A stretch of 64,000 nucleotides of DNA, from contig CM056573.1 in NCBI GenBank assembly GCA_029721435.1, positions 123,281,447 through 123,345,446 on the forward strand, in the 5' to 3' direction. The notes beneath the pieces were generated by a model. The model was not told the origin of the DNA and made no database searches. It worked only from the letters and a program-made list of their open reading frames with translations. Origin of the DNA: Gymnothorax reevesii (lineage: Eukaryota; Chordata; Actinopteri; Anguilliformes; Muraenidae). The position numbers and the translations under genes are program-made. Below, piece by piece: positions 1 through 12,635 of this stretch; position 1 is the first letter of the stretch; the number at the start of each line of letters is the position of its first letter.

Positions 1-198
1 TTTCTCCTACTACTTTACTGTCTCAATACTTTTCGTTATATACTCTTTTGCAGACCCCACCCACATTTAGACCTCTTTTTTTTTAATTTTCTGAGACTTG
101 CCCCAGACATGTCCAGGACATGTCTAAACATGACTCCAGTCTGAGCTTAACAAAAAAAAGGTAAATACTGCCATCTAGTGGCCTATATTCACATTACA
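1..198 (-). mobile_element. Gmr1-like gypsy LTR, truncated by window edge
   Basis: Read on the minus strand, this begins TGTAATGTGAATATAGGCC and matches the LTRs at 29,100, 34,565 and 61,478 through the U3 region, the GACATGTCC palindrome and the TATA-like segment. It then runs off the left edge. It shares subfamily-specific bases with the 61,478 copy rather than the 29,100 copy (CTAGATGGCAG, GTTAAGCTC, GAGTCATG). The outer LTR end is at 198. The bases to its right are not the purine-rich tract that precedes a 3' LTR, so this is either a solo LTR or the 5' LTR of a minus-strand element whose body lies left of the window. Confidence 0.92.
94..125 (-). promoter_or_regulatory. Triple p53-family half-sites in LTR
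   Basis: Minus-strand order is AGACATGTCC, spacer T, GGACATGTCT, spacer G, GGGCAAGTCT. Each decamer fits the p53 half-site consensus RRRCWWGYYY without a mismatch. The sequence match is seen directly; binding is inferred. Confidence 0.6.
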
Positions 199-1016
199 CT
201 GTAAAATGCACAAGAAAATACTCTTGCAAATCATTTAAAGGTACAGTGTGTAACTTATTTGGCATTATACAATGAGCAAAAATCAAATATTGCTTTCATA
301 AATACTTATTCATCAAAGTGTAATCACAATTGCATACAAATGAAAGCTTCTCGTAGCTCGGAATGAGTTGTTTACGGGCACACAGGTGCTGGTGCAGCCA
401 CCGGAGGCATCACCATCTTTGAATGCAGTAGCTGAAAGGGGACAAACTTGGTTCGCCTTCGTTTTTTACCTTTAAATCCCCATGTCGGGGGCCGGGAGGA
501 GAAGCAAACAAAGACGACTGTGTTGTTGAAAGCGCCCTGCGCCTCATACTTGCCCTTTCTCTTGAAATGGAGGACATGGATACTCTTTGCCCAGTGAGAG
601 GGAAGTAGTTAGCATTATGCATCATGCATCATGAAATATACTAAATAGGGAAAATCTGTCATAAAATATTCATTGGTTTTCAGTTACAGCACAGCATGAT
701 GGAGTCCATGCCTGCAGTGGACACAGGCCTGTCAGGACATGGTAGTAAGTCTACAGCTAGACAAATGAATGCATAATTCGGGCAATGTGTTTTATTATTC
801 CTTCCTGAAATGATACTGAATTGGCTGAAATTAAAAGATTACTTACAAAATATCACATTTTATTTTAATGGCTGATAATTTCATTGATGTGGCGATACAC
901 TTATGCGTGAATATGCACATGGAACTTCAGGACATGAGATATGACGCATAATGAAAGCATTAAAAAATTGTTATGCAGATGTTGAATTGACTTTGCATTG
1001 CATTATCAGGTAAAAT
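199..1016. other. Anonymous non-coding stretch
   Basis: AT-rich single-copy-looking sequence. Short reading frames are present but have no recognisable domain, and I see no repeat structure or RNA gene. Confidence 0.5.
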
Positions 1017-1039
1017 GTGCGGCTTAATGGAAATAGCTA

Positions 1040-1440
1040 CATCCGATGTGGGGAGCAGCGAGCCAGGCGCACCATGTGCAGGAGTCTCGGACTGCGGGCA
1101 CGGTGCTCGTGGCTTGGCTGTGGAGGTCTGAAGTGGAAGACTCTTCTCAGGGACTGGGCAAAAAAAGGGAGAAGAGCAGGCCCTGATGTCCAGCTGATCC
1201 ACTGCGCCGGCAACGACCTGGGCAGGCCAAAGCAGTGGAGCTTGTAGCATCGATGAAGCAGGGCCTGCAGCACCTTCGCCAGAGCTATCCAGGAATGAGA
1301 ATCATCCTGTACTCCATCACCGAGAAATGCTGGTGTAGGGCTGCTTATCTAGGGAGGATGAATAGGACTAGGCCATGGGCGAACGGTGCAATGGCTCATC
1401 TGCTTTGCCCGCCGGCTCGTTGTCCTCTGCCGGCTGGGAA
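1040..1440 (+). pseudogene. SGNH/GDSL-hydrolase-like fragment, frameshifted
   Basis: One frame reads GPDVQLIHCAGNDLG, which resembles the block containing the conserved N of SGNH hydrolases (typically V-I-H-x-G-x-N-D-L). After a frame change near 1,228 a second frame continues VELVASMKQGLQHLRQ, then SYPGMRIILYS, the expected next alpha/beta segment. The two frames overlap only because the gene is broken; no intact product is possible. Proteins of this type in fish are usually carried by retroelements such as Ngaro/DIRS-like elements, though host-like multicopy genes also exist. No RT or tyrosine recombinase is visible nearby, so I infer a stranded fragment. The assignment rests on motif recognition only. 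Confidence 0.45.
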
Positions 1441-1779
1441 AAAACATGACACATTTGAATAGTCCAAAAATCCATTTCCGTTACCCAGGAAGGACATTTT
1501 TTTCGGCAGAAACCATACGATTCACCAAAAAGTTTTAATTGAATGCTGAAAATGAATCCCTGTTGTCGAGTTGTATACATAGCACTAATAAAGATAGAAA
1601 GAGTTGAAATGGCCAATTTCATTTATTTTTTCTTTTTTTTTTTTCTTTGACCCTTCATCCTTTTTTGCAAAATTTTGGATTATCATTTCCAATGAAAGAC
1701 ATGGAGTCACAGGTTTTAGTGGAGGACGAGGTTATTATAGTTTTGAAATTTTCTTAGTTTTTACCCCTCAGCCAACTCT
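1441..1779. other. Anonymous stretch with poly-T runs
   Basis: Contains T-rich runs near 1,624-1,650. I see no gene or repeat boundary. Confidence 0.4.
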
Positions 1780-2720
1780 GGCCGGAGGGGCATTGTCGTC
1801 ACCTGTGTGTTCGTCTGTCCATGATTTTGTCCGGGCCAGTACTCAGCAACTAAGATCGCAGCTTCACCAAATTTGGCATGATTACTCACTATGACCCATA
1901 GATGTGCAAGTTCAAGGTTTTTTTCCTGGATTTGACCTTAGCTCTGTGTCCTTGACCCTGGAAACCTTGTTCGGGACAATACTCGGCAATTAATCCTCAC
2001 AGCTACACCAAATTTTGTCTGGTAACTCATTATGACCCTTAGATGTGCACTGTCCGTCAGGTTTTTTTTTTTTGCTGGATTTCACCTTCGACTCATGCGC
2101 TTTGACCTTCACCTCAGAAATCTTGCCCGAGTTAGTACTCAGCAACTAATGATCGCAGCTTCACCAAATTTGGTATGGTATCTCACTTTGACCCATAGAT
2201 GTGCATCATCAGGTTTTTTGCTGGATTTGACCTTTGACCTTAGCTCTTTGACCATGAACCTGGAAATTGTCCAGGTCAGTACTTGGCAATGAATTCTCAC
2301 AGCTTCACCAAATTTGGTATGGTTACTCACTATGACCTATAGATGTGCAATGTCAGGTTTTTTGCTGGATTTCAACTTTGACTTTAGCGCTTCGACCTTC
2401 ATCTCCGAAATTTTGCCCGGGTCAGTACTCGGCAACTAATTATCGCAGCTTCACCAAGTTTGGTATGGTAACTCACTATGACCCATAGATGTGCAACGTC
2501 AGGTTTTTTGCTGGATTTGACCTTTGACCTTATCTCTCTGACCTTGACCCCGGAAATCTCCTACGGGTCAGTACTTGTCAACTAAATATCGCAGCTTCAC
2601 CAAATTTGGTACGGTAACTCACTGTGACACATAGATGTGCGAGGTCATGTTTTTGCTGGATTTCACCTTTGACCTTAGCGCTGTGACCTTGAGGCAGGAA
2701 ATCTTGTCTGGGCCGAGGGG
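1780..2720. repeat. ~145-bp tandem repeat, about six degenerate units
   Basis: The phrase TCACCAAATTTGGTATGG followed by ACTCACTATGACCCATAGATG recurs near 1,865, 2,007, 2,161, 2,304, 2,452 and 2,596, giving a period of about 143-154 bp. Each unit also carries GTCAGTACTCGGCAACTAAT and runs of TTTGACCTT. Units have diverged by substitutions and small indels, so the array is old. Similar TTTGACC/CACCAAATTTGG repeats are widely dispersed in fish genomes. Reading frames across it are stop-free by chance. Confidence 0.85.
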
Positions 2721-5307
2721 TATTCAGTAACATGTTATGTTTCAGTTTGCTTTTATTTCAGTTTAGTTAGCTGAACAAGTGATTAAGCAGTTTTAGTTTA
2801 TTTTTTATTTTGAGGAATTGACTTGAATTGGCAGGACGCATTAACAAAAAAGTCAAGTAAAGAGAACATGAACTGCTCGTGATCGGTAACAGCTGCTGTT
2901 CAAGTTCTCTGGAAGATGAGATTGAGTGGTCTAGAATCTGGGTTTAAGTTCATCTGCCATGTGGCGAATGATTGCAGCGTAACACGCCCATGTATGTTTT
3001 ACCTCAGAGCCTTGAAAGACAGCGCTGCACATGTATCAGCCTGGGCAGTGTCACAATACTGTAAGTGCTGAGTCAATGGACACTTTGTTACAGGGCGATG
3101 CCCATTGTTAAGGAAACACGTGTCGAAAATGTTTACAGTAGGTTTTGTAAGCATTTCTTGAAAAGGTTATCAGCCGAGTTAAATTCAGCATGCAATTTCA
3201 TGCATACAGAGCTTTTGGTAATTACAGTTGGTGCAAAGACTTTGGATTCCTGTTCTATATTGGTGGTTTACATTTGCCCACAGAGCTATTTTCTGTGTAG
3301 TTGTGTTAAATGCCTCAAAGAAACAGCAATGCATCTCCATTCGGTAACATTTATTTTCTGTGAGGTCGTAGTGCATTGAAACCAGTTGCTTCAAGCCATT
3401 GGCACTCGTACTAATGCTAATGCCGGCCTTGGCAATCTCATTAAAACAACACATTTTTGATTCTACTTTAGAAAGTTGCTCTTTGCCTGCGACAGTCATA
3501 TTCGTAGATTAGATCTAATCCCATTCTGTTGCTTGTTGCTTAAATGATTTTTCCATCATTTAAAAACTTGTTACTTTTGAGCTGAAGTTTGCTGTTAGTC
3601 TTTACTTTCATTACACGAGCATGGCTAAACGACGATATGGCAGAACTGAGGGTGACTAGTTCTCCAAGAGCCAGAATATTACTCATCCTGCATCTCTGAA
3701 GTATCCTCATGGAGAGTCCTCTGGATAGCGCAACAAGGGAACAGGTCAGGCGTTGCAGGAGGATACCACAAAAAGGCCTCATCTCCTCGGGCCAACACTT
3801 ATTCGCTGGGGTGTGCTGCATCTCAGGCTCTGCCGCTGGTTATAGAAGTCGAGGTCATTGGCCTCTGTCAAACGTAATCACAAAGTAATCTAGTGCAGTG
3901 AACAAAATGTCAAGGGAAAGGCTTGAGGATGGGGGGTGGAGAGTGGGCTAAAATTTGAGCAGCACACAAAACATACACATAGTTGCAGTCAGCGTGGGAC
4001 TACAGGACCAAGGTGAGAGTTAGGAAAAGGCGAAACTATTAGCTAATTGTTTAAATATTGCATTACGTATAGCACCAATCCACAAATTCGTGCCCATGAA
4101 TTAAAACCAAGGGACTCCAGTGGTCAGACAGGTTCCTCTTACACGTCTTCTGCAGAGCTCAAGTTTGAATTACGGAGCAAATCAGTTAAACCAACAGACA
4201 ACCTTAATGTAATTAATGTGACAGACCCTAATCAAGTTCACATTTTGGGTTGTCACGTACAGCAAAACAAATTTGCGGATAGGTTTACAGTTGGATGATG
4301 AGGCAAAGTGCTTAGCTGGGTGCTGTGCTCCCCTCTATTCCACAGAGCACTTCCTTTCTCTTTCTGACACAAATCAATTCTGCGCTGGAGATAGTGAAAC
4401 TAGACGTGATTCAGTCCTTTTTGGCGCCTTTCTTTGTACGCTCTCATTTTCACTGATATCAACTAGGGTGACATTGAGTTTTTTAATGTGACGGGGAGAT
4501 TAAAGTGAATTGGACTGCTAAAATTCACAAAGAAGACATCCAGTAGGGGAGAAAGTAGCCCCTTTGTTCTTTGAGACGAAAAGCAACTGGAACCACGGAT
4601 AACGAAGGGTCACAGTTCACAGCAATGGAGGGTCAGCTGAGGGAGAGATGCTGTCTCTCATTGTCTGGACCAGTGCCAGATAATTTCAAGGATACCAAGC
4701 AGGGGTCGAGTGCATCATGGGAGAAATTTACAAGGGCTTCTGTTTTGAAGATTGTTTCTTAGGTAACCGAATAATAAGACAGCGGGGGGATTTGTTAAAG
4801 GCCTCAAACATCTTGTGGCCTGGGTGCCGGAAATGAAAACGTAATACCTTGTTAAAATCACTATTGTTTAGTTCCAGAAACTCACGTATTCTTTTCCCAT
4901 GGTGTAGTTTAAGGCTAAAAAGGCAACACATGTATGCCAATCTTGGAGATGTAAAAGAATAAGATTTACTGCCTCTCAGCTGTTTTAGCCTAAACCGTTC
5001 AGCGCGTGCTGTGAGATTGATTGCACTGACTTGTAGATGTCATCCTCATGCAAGTTTTTTTCTCCTCATAATTTCCCCATTTGATCAATGCAACAAGATT
5101 GACAACACCCAAGCCCCTTGATATATTTGTTGATAAAGAGATCTCTATTTGCATGTTCACTTACTTTTGTCTGATTTATTAATTAAACAGCAGACAAAAT
5201 GCTATTGACATAAACTAAAATCATGGCAAACCTGGCTCCAAATATGAATTTAATTTAATTAAATCTACATGGTGTTTTTTCCTCAACTTAGTGCACATGC
5301 TGTGTTT
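2721..5307. other. Anonymous non-coding stretch
   Basis: No conserved protein frame, tandem array or transposon end could be recognised. Short frames on both strands have no domain signature. Confidence 0.45.
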
Positions 5308-5350
5308 ACCTCCGGCAAGGATGTTGTTTTCACCCGTTTGTTTGTCATTA
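5308..5350. repeat. Fragment of ACCTCCGGCAAGG dispersed repeat
   Basis: Begins ACCTCCGGCAAGGATGTTG and contains CGTTTGTTTGT. These are the complementary end motifs of the repeat at 60,865-61,172, which has ACCTCCGCCAAGG and a CAAA tract. It lies directly upstream of a SINE 3' fragment. Confidence 0.5.
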
Positions 5351-5367
5351 GTGAGATTCTAAGCTTG

Positions 5368-5590
5368 CTCATGTTCGGGTATCCTCCGCCCTCGTTCTGG
5401 ACTTGCGATAGTTTCGACCAATGAGTGTAAAGATGCAGGGGCTGACAGCCACATGCTTCGGAGGAGAGCCGCAAATTGTCTCTCTCTCTCTCCTGAGCTG
5501 GCAACAGGGGGTTGCATGAGCAAGCCGTGAACATAGTTCTCGTATTGGGCATTCCAGTTGGGATTGGAGATGCCAAGTTCTGGAAAAAAA
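5368..5590 (+). repeat. 5'-truncated SINE, same family as 39,052
   Basis: Aligns with about 39,308-39,526 of the complete SINE. Shared landmarks are TCCGGGTATCCTCCGCCCTC-like and CTTCGGAGGAGAGCCG, then CCTGAG(C/T)TGGCA, TTGGGCATTCCA and GGATTGGAGATGCCAA, ending in an A-run. The tRNA-like head with its A and B boxes is missing. A (CT)n tract has expanded at about 5,480. It is more diverged from the full copy than would be expected of a recent sibling. Confidence 0.75.
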
Positions 5591-7449
5591 AAGACACTCG
5601 GGTGGAATAAGGACGCAGTAACGACCTATTATAGTTAAGTCTGTCTGGGAACTGGAAAGATGAGGCAGAACGGTACGAAGTTGGCGTTCAAACGTACTTC
5701 ATATTTTCCCCTAACCTTATGCTTTGTTCATTCTCAATACGTTTCTACTACAATCGAAGTACGACAACTCTGTTCACAGAACGTCAATCTCGTTTGCAGT
5801 AAAGTCTTAATTTAGGACGGAATGGCTGGGAGAAATTTTTGGACACGCTGAACGTTCTGGAGCACCCCACCCGTCCATGCTTCTCACTGAGGTTCTTCCT
5901 CAGATTGTAATAAGTGTCTAAAACGTCCAATCAGTTCCCACTCATTCTTAGCCCATTCTGTCAAATTTTTGAGAACGTACTGAGAACTACCTTGGTGTGA
6001 TGGGGGTATTAATAACAGTTTGGCGGAATGATAGGTGGCAGTCCGAAGAAGAGTTGATTTGATTTTGGAAGTGATCTGGAACATATTCTGTATCCAAAAG
6101 AACAGATATGGTGTGGCAAAGGAATGCGCTCTACTAGGTGCCCTCTAGTTTTATTTTTTAATTCTGGGTTTGCACTGGAAAAGGTCTTTAAAAAGGAATT
6201 TACAGAGATTTTAGTAAATCAAAACAAAACTTGGAAACTTGAGAAGAATTGGCAAAAAAAAAAAAAAAGCCTGGCGATCATTATGTCCCAGAAATGCCCA
6301 CCCTGCCAATGATATTTTTCTTATGAACTATCGACCTATAAAAATTGTATTATTTTACCAACTTCAGTCTCACTTAGGCATCAACACTGACACCAAAACC
6401 TCCTGGTGCCTGGGTTTAAGCTGTGATCGCAGACTGGCAGATTCCTTACTAAAAGCAGTAAAATGCCATAAGATGCCATGCACTGGGTCATCAATCTGGA
6501 CGACAAAGCTCCAAAATTATTTAAAAAAACTTTAAAGGCATGCAGGTAGTCAGACCTGATATCCTCATGTTGACGTTTTGGCTAGAAGTTTGTAAAACAT
6601 GGGCCAAATTCAGATTCTGACTGCACTTAGTAGCAATGCAGTTCAGACCTACTCAGCCAGTTCCTTGTCTCTGGGCATTTGTGACTGGAGTTCAGAAGTC
6701 TCGTTTGGTACCTGCCCGTTTTCCAGCTTCTAGATGAAAATGTACAAGGCCCTAACTTGGAGAAAGATCTGAAGATAGGAAATGCAAAACCAAATGGACT
6801 GGCACTGATCAACACAAGGCCTGTCCAAATTAATTTAATCTGTTTAACGATTGTGGAACAAGTTGGAAGGGAGCTGGCCGTCTCACCCGAGATTATGTTT
6901 AATGGTTTGCAAAAGTTTGGCTGCGCTCTAACTGAAAAGGGCACCTGTCACATTAGCTGCAGAGCTACATCCAGACCTCTTGGCATGCTATACCATCTGT
7001 GAGACACTCCCACAGTTCAAGAGAAGTCTTGCCCAAGTCTGCCCAGCCCAGTTCTAGGAGATTTACAGTTCATGGGTTTTTACTCCAAGCCTAAAATAGC
7101 AAACCCTATTAACAGGGAGATCAATCTGTTATTTGTGGGACTAAGAAGTAAAATATTATTTAGGCTATTTGAATGTTATCAGTTGATTGAATGGGTCTCA
7201 TCATCTGTATATTAGCACCACCTAATAGTTGGTTGATCGTCTTTATCATCGATTGATATCGCTGATCAGTTACATGGAATTTGCATTTTGACTCTGCTGC
7301 AAAGCAGGAATTGAAATGATGTGAGTATGTAAAGCAAAAGTTTGCATTAGGATGGAGGCTGGGCTTGTTGGATGGGCATGAAAGACAAAGAACTTTATTC
7401 CCACAGGATATCCAGGGTTCACCCTTGCCCCTGGAAGCTTAAAAATGAT
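5591..7449. other. Anonymous non-coding stretch
   Basis: Apart from an A14 run near 6,254 I see no repeat, RNA gene or recognisable coding segment. Confidence 0.4.
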
Positions 7450-7700
7450 AAGCAAGGGGTACAGTTGCCTTTAAAGAGAGTGAACTGTGTTATAAAAGCA
7501 CAATTGCCTTTCCCATATCCTCAGCTATAACCTTAACATTTTAATAAGCATGATCTCCTTGTCCTGATCCTGAATTGTAACCTTAAGATTTAAAAAAGCA
7601 TAATTGCCTTTCCCTAATACTAAATTCAAATGATAACCTGTTAAAAAGCATGATTTCCTTTCCATGACCCTGAAACATACCGTTGACATAATAAAAAGTG
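7450..7700. repeat. 50-bp tandem repeat, about five units
   Basis: The anchor AAGCA(C/T)(A/G)ATTGCCTTTCC recurs with AAGCA ending at 7,500, 7,550, 7,600 and 7,650, an exact 50-bp period. An earlier weaker unit starts at 7,450. Each unit continues with a CCTGA or CCTTAA block. The fixed spacing despite substitutions indicates an old minisatellite. Confidence 0.8.
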
Positions 7701-7983
7701 GAATTTTCGAGCCACTTTTACAGGCACAGCAGGGCCAGTCGAGCCCATATCAACGTCATTGATTACGGACGATAACGCCCATTCAATCAACTGATAACAT
7801 TCAAAACGGGTGCAACATTACAGTAAAAACAAAAACATTCAGGATGCAGGATCTCCACAAACTGGGTAGGGCAGCCCTGTCCAATGAAAACATACTACGT
7901 GCGCTTGGGTGGGCGAAGGAGAATGGCCAAACGAATACGAATACTTATGAATATGACAAACATTTTAAAGGCTTTAATGGCAT

Positions 7984-8060
7984 ACTTTACATTACATTTA
8001 CATGCATTTATTTAGCAGACGCTTTTCAATCAATCATTCAATCAATAACCTTTATTGCAG
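7984..8060. repeat. Short dispersed fish repeat (ATTTAGCAGACGC)
   Basis: TACATTTACATGCATTTATTTAGCAGACGCTTTT is represented here in pieces (TTATTTAGCAGACGCTTTT is the clearest). It is a motif I recognise as very common in teleost genomes, and here it is followed by a (CAAT)n-like tract. A related copy with GCTCTTATCCAAAGTGATGTA lies at 45,175. Confidence 0.5.
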
Positions 8061-8206
8061 GGAAGTCCCTTTTGCAGGGGAGCCCTGAATACAGTAAAAC
8101 AACGGTAGGTTAAAGACAAACAGCACGGATAAAAATTCATAAACAACAATTCCAGATTAATGGAATAACAAATTGTAAAATAGAATTTAAAAAAAAAATA
8201 CATATA

Positions 8207-9440
8207 CAGTCCTGCACAAAATTATTCATACCCCTACCCATTTTTGAGTTTTTTCAAGATATTTTTTGACAAATCAAACTTATTCTTGCACAAATGACAT
8301 TGTGAGTTGACATAAGGCGGTAAGAATTACAGTAAACAATTTTTCGAGAAATCCAATACTTTTTGGTATTTTATTTGACAGATTTACAAAAAATGCCATG
8401 TCCAGAATTATTCATACCCTTTTCTCAGTAATTCATGGCAAAACTTTCATTCACGATTACAGCCTCCAAACGCTTCCTTTTGTTGATCACAAGGTTTCTA
8501 CACATTTCCACTAAGATTTTGGCCCACACCTCTTTGCTAACTTCTCCAGGTCCTTGAAGTTTAAGGGTTGCCGTGCCATGACCTCGGTCTTCAGTTCCCT
8601 CCTCAGATTCTCGATAGGATTGAGGTCAATGCTCTGGCTTGGCCACTCCAAATGTTCACTTTTTTGTCCACTAACCGTTTCTTGACGGATTTGGCCGTGT
8701 GTTTGGGATCATTATCCTGTTGGAAGATCTATTCCTGCCCAAGACGAAGTTACTCGCTGGATTGCTTGATGTTTTCACTGAGGATCTGGATATGCTGGTC
8801 CTGTTTCATGATGCCATTAACTTTAACAAGGTTTCTGGGCCCATTCGCTGAAAAGCAATATATGAAAGGCTTGCACAGGACCCAAAGTGACCTAGAGTCC
8901 TCACTGAGTGTTTGCATTGAGCTCGGCGGCTTTTAAAATCATACTTGATATTCCTCAATGGCCTGTTTGCAAATCATCGCAAGATGATTAATGGTTGGAC
9001 TTCAAACATGACCGTTTGTTTTATGGGCCCAGCTCGCAATGAATGAGGAATGGCGTGGACCTTACTTTTGTCGTAAACCAGATGAACAGCAATACCTTTT
9101 GGGATACCGAAACCAGCCCACAGGTGGTAATCTAGGGCCCTGATCACCGCTCTGTTTTTCCATGAACACAAAAGCACTGTAATTTTCCTGAGCAAAAAAA
9201 AAGTGTCTTCCTCAAACAGAAAGTAGAACACATTTTCTACGCATTTTCCAGATCTCCGCTGCCATCAATCAGTATTGTCAACAGGCTTTGTGCCGACACT
9301 GCAGTCACTTTCTTGCAAATTTATGACCCTTTTTTAAAGTATGGAAAGGAAATGGCTCTCACCATAGCATATTTGTTGCACCATCTTTAGTGAGAATTTC
9401 CTCTGCTTTCTCTCCCTGTTTTGCCATTTACGCGCAACCT
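8207..9440 (-). pseudogene. Degenerate Tc1 transposon, minus strand
   Basis: One terminal repeat is visible: TA then CAGTCCTGCACAAAATTATT, followed by CATACCCC, starting at 8,207. On the minus strand the sequence encodes recognisable Tc1 transposase blocks: VNGIMKQDQ, then [16 protein letters not shown] around the second catalytic Asp, then, after a frameshift, SIDLNPIEN with the expected catalytic Glu. These are followed by C-terminal residues and the terminal repeat. Multiple stops and frame changes break the gene. No matching terminal repeat is visible on the right, so the 5' end seems lost. Non-autonomous and old. Confidence 0.85.
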
Positions 9441-10809
9441 GAAATTAACTGTTGTGACTGAACCCATTTGGACGTTTACACTGGCTTTTATGAGTTTCAT
9501 TAGAGTGCAGCCCATGTGATTTTTTTAAAAGCCCTAGGGTCCACTCTAACATAGTCCTGAAGGATCCTAGTGAAACACTCCCTAGCCAGCAGCAGCACTA
9601 CCTACCTCTGAATGAAGACTTTTTGTGCCTCCTTCAGTATTGAAAAATGTTATCATGGGTTGCAATAAATGTGAAGAGAGAATTCTATTCAACCTCCTAA
9701 AGCCCAACATCCTCTGAGTGGTAACTCTGGCATTACGGGATTTTCAATGGCGTGGTGTGAGCCTCTAACCCTTAAATGCGTAATTGCTTTCAAGCTGTTC
9801 CTGTTTAAGATTGCTTGATTGATAATCACACTACTTGTTCGCAGAATAATCAATATATAAGCCTGTAATTATCAAGAAGTTACTGAGAAATGACCGAGAT
9901 CACTGACGGGCTACATTAACAACATACTTAATTGTGATATTGTTAGGACGAAAAGGAAAACAGTTATTGATTAATCCAATACTTCGTCTGAATTCCATCT
10001 CCCCTTGCAGCAATTTTTTTTTCAGCTGAGCAACTAAATTTATTTTAAGATTGCACAAAATAAAAATGTTTGCATGCCCGTTCTTTCTAATGCTGCAATC
10101 TCATGTTGTAGCCTTCGTCTTCATCTTTGCAAAGCTGTATGTCTTAGTCATTAATGGAAGCGCTGCTTATTGGGAGCCTGTTTGCTGAAGAAATTCTTTT
10201 GATTAATTGTCTGATTCTGAATCGGAAACAAGTTGAGATTTAATCCGCATTACAGTTATGTCACTGGTTGTAGACAGTGTTTTAGTTTTACATAAACAAA
10301 ATTAACGCGTGGACCTGAGTCAGCAAAACTGCATTTTTAAAAACATTTTCTTAAGCGTATTAAGCTGATTGTACACTGACACGGGGAAAAAATATGACAT
10401 TTTGTGAGCTACAACAATTCAGAAGCTTCAAAGTATATGATATTGATATTTTATATCGCCATAAGTGTGGACAGGAAAATGCTTGATAACTACTGCGATG
10501 AACAATATTACCAGCTGAGGGGAAATAGACAGTAATTCTACCAATTGACCTCACAACTGAAACATAAATGGGAATGGCTTTGGAGAAGCATTGCGCTTTA
10601 AGGCAAGGTGAGAGCACAGATGTAATCCCTCCAAAGGCAAGTCCAAGGTTGAAGAAGTTAATCTGAGCCAATAATATTCGGTTTCTGCGCTTTCAAAAAA
10701 GTTTATTTGTTCAAGAAAAAAATTTAAACGTCAAACAAGTGTTGCCAGGCAAAAAAACCTCGCCCACCAGCACTTATTTTAGTGCTTTTGATACTGACTC
10801 AGCTTGTCA
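9441..10809. other. Anonymous non-coding stretch
   Basis: No recognisable gene, tandem array or transposon end. Confidence 0.4.
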
Positions 10810-11345
10810 AGTGTGACCTCAGCTGTTGTCAACCTTTAGTCCTTTGAAAATCTGAGACCTTCAGTTTGACCTTTCAAAGTCACTCAAGGACAGAGGTCAA
10901 GGTGTCAACTAAAAGCCTAAACAGGAGTTCCTAAATGCTCATAATATTAAACACCTGTCTGTCTCCAACCGTTTTTGAGTTTTAATGGAAAATATATAAT
11001 TTTCACCAATGATCTTGACCCCCTTGACATTTAACCCTCAACTGCTACAGATAATTTTAAAGATAGCCAATCACGCAGCATGTTATTGGAAGCAGAACTG
11101 AAAGATGCACATTTTGGTTACGGTTCGAAGTCAGTGTGATGAATTCGAAGAAAATTATTCCATAAAAACGATTTTAACGTTTCTGATTACCTTGACCCTT
11201 TGACTTAATCAGGTAATCAATGGACCATTGCCCATCATCTCAAAGAGTCAGTCAGCGCAACCATGTAGATGCTAGATTGTTAGCACACAGACACACACAC
11301 AAACTAACAAAAAGACAAACAAACAACACTGATTACAATACCTCA
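10810..11345. repeat. TGACCTT-rich dispersed repeat
   Basis: Rich in GTGACCTCAG, TTGACCTTTCAAAG, CTTGACCCCCTTGAC and CCTTGACCCTTTGAC blocks. It ends in a CACACA/CAAACAAACA tract near 11,285-11,330. This layout matches a class of dispersed fish repeats, and it resembles the 1.8-2.7 kb array in motif use but is not in clear register with it. Confidence 0.45.
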
Positions 11346-12448
11346 CCCAGCTGACCCCGCCCCTAACCTGGCCCTGACCCCTGACCTCATTAAAATACCA
11401 CGCCACAGCGGGCGACGTAATAAGTTGCAGCAAATTGAAGCAATATTTTTACTTTGATCCAAAGTCTCAGTCTTACAGTGAGTTTGAATTCGCGCACAGT
11501 ATGTTATCACAAGAACTGAAAAGGGAGTCTCCATACTTCATTCCTTACTCAGAATTTATCTGGCAAAGATGTACACATCATAAGGTGGGGACTTAATTTT
11601 CATCTGAATTGTTTAAAAAAAAGTGTTGTTTTAAACAGAAAAGGGAGATTAATTTCTTTTCTCTTCCTGTGTCTCAGAATTCATTGCCAAAATGTCTGTA
11701 CATACATTGTTGAAATTTCTGTTTTCCTCCTGCAAATAATCCTAAAATTAACAGTGCATGGAACATTAGCAATTTTCTCTCTGGCCAAATAATGTATACG
11801 GTAGTTTGCACTCAGCAATCAATTAAAATCTAAATCAAGATGGGCTTCTCATAGTTACATTACAGTTGATTAACCCCAGTATATTTAAATGAGTGTAAAT
11901 TCACGGCAGTGGAGAAAAAAATGTGGAAAAAATTGACGAGAACATTTAACCCTTTGAAGAATGTTTTTGCAAATAATTGTTTATAAACCAGAATTAAAAA
12001 ACTGTTAAGAAACCAGTGTAATAAACATCCATTAATTTCAATTACCAACAGTGATGTGACATCAACATTAGATTGTGCCATCCAGAACATTCTAATCATG
12101 CACTTGTGATCTCATGGCTTTAAATTGTCCAAAATGTGAGAGAAATTAATACTGTTCCCACATGCGTGCAATCAACCATCAAACTGTGGGAGGGTCTGTT
12201 TTCTGTGACTGAAAAAACGTCTTGAGTGGCAGGAATGAGTCCAGAACCAAAGGAAGGATTTTAGGACTGAAAAGTTCAGCACTCTGACCTTCTCTCAGTC
12301 CTGAGAGCTCATTTGCACATGTGAGTTCTGCTTTCTGACAGGGCTACTTAGTTGAAAAGCAGCAATATTGGATAGAGCTACCTCTTTTACAAGCCAAGAA
12401 AAATCTTTCTGTAAATTAATACATTTAATGATTCTCTTTTTCTCATGC
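11346..12448. other. Anonymous non-coding stretch
   Basis: No feature recognised. Confidence 0.4.
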
Positions 12449-12481
12449 GCGCACACACACACACAAACACACACACACACA

Positions 12482-12521
<40 letters not shown>

Positions 12522-12635
12522 GTCTTTCTCACACACACACATGCATTGATATATATTTAAACAAACACATGCACACACATTATACCCATGGACACGTACA
12601 TCCACTCTCACACACATACACACGCATGCACTAAG
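12449..12635. repeat. (CA)n / (CT)n compound microsatellite
   Basis: A CA tract from about 12,453, a CT tract from about 12,482 to 12,530, then further CACACA and ACACAT blocks to 12,630. Frames reading Leu-Ser or His-Thr repeats are artefacts of the microsatellite. Confidence 0.95.

Noticed and set aside
8568..8936. 122-codon plus-strand frame as a host gene
   Set aside because: It is antisense to a Tc1 transposase remnant encoded on the minus strand.
12368..12634. Ser/Leu- and His/Thr-repeat frames on both strands
   Set aside because: Pure products of the CA/CT microsatellite.
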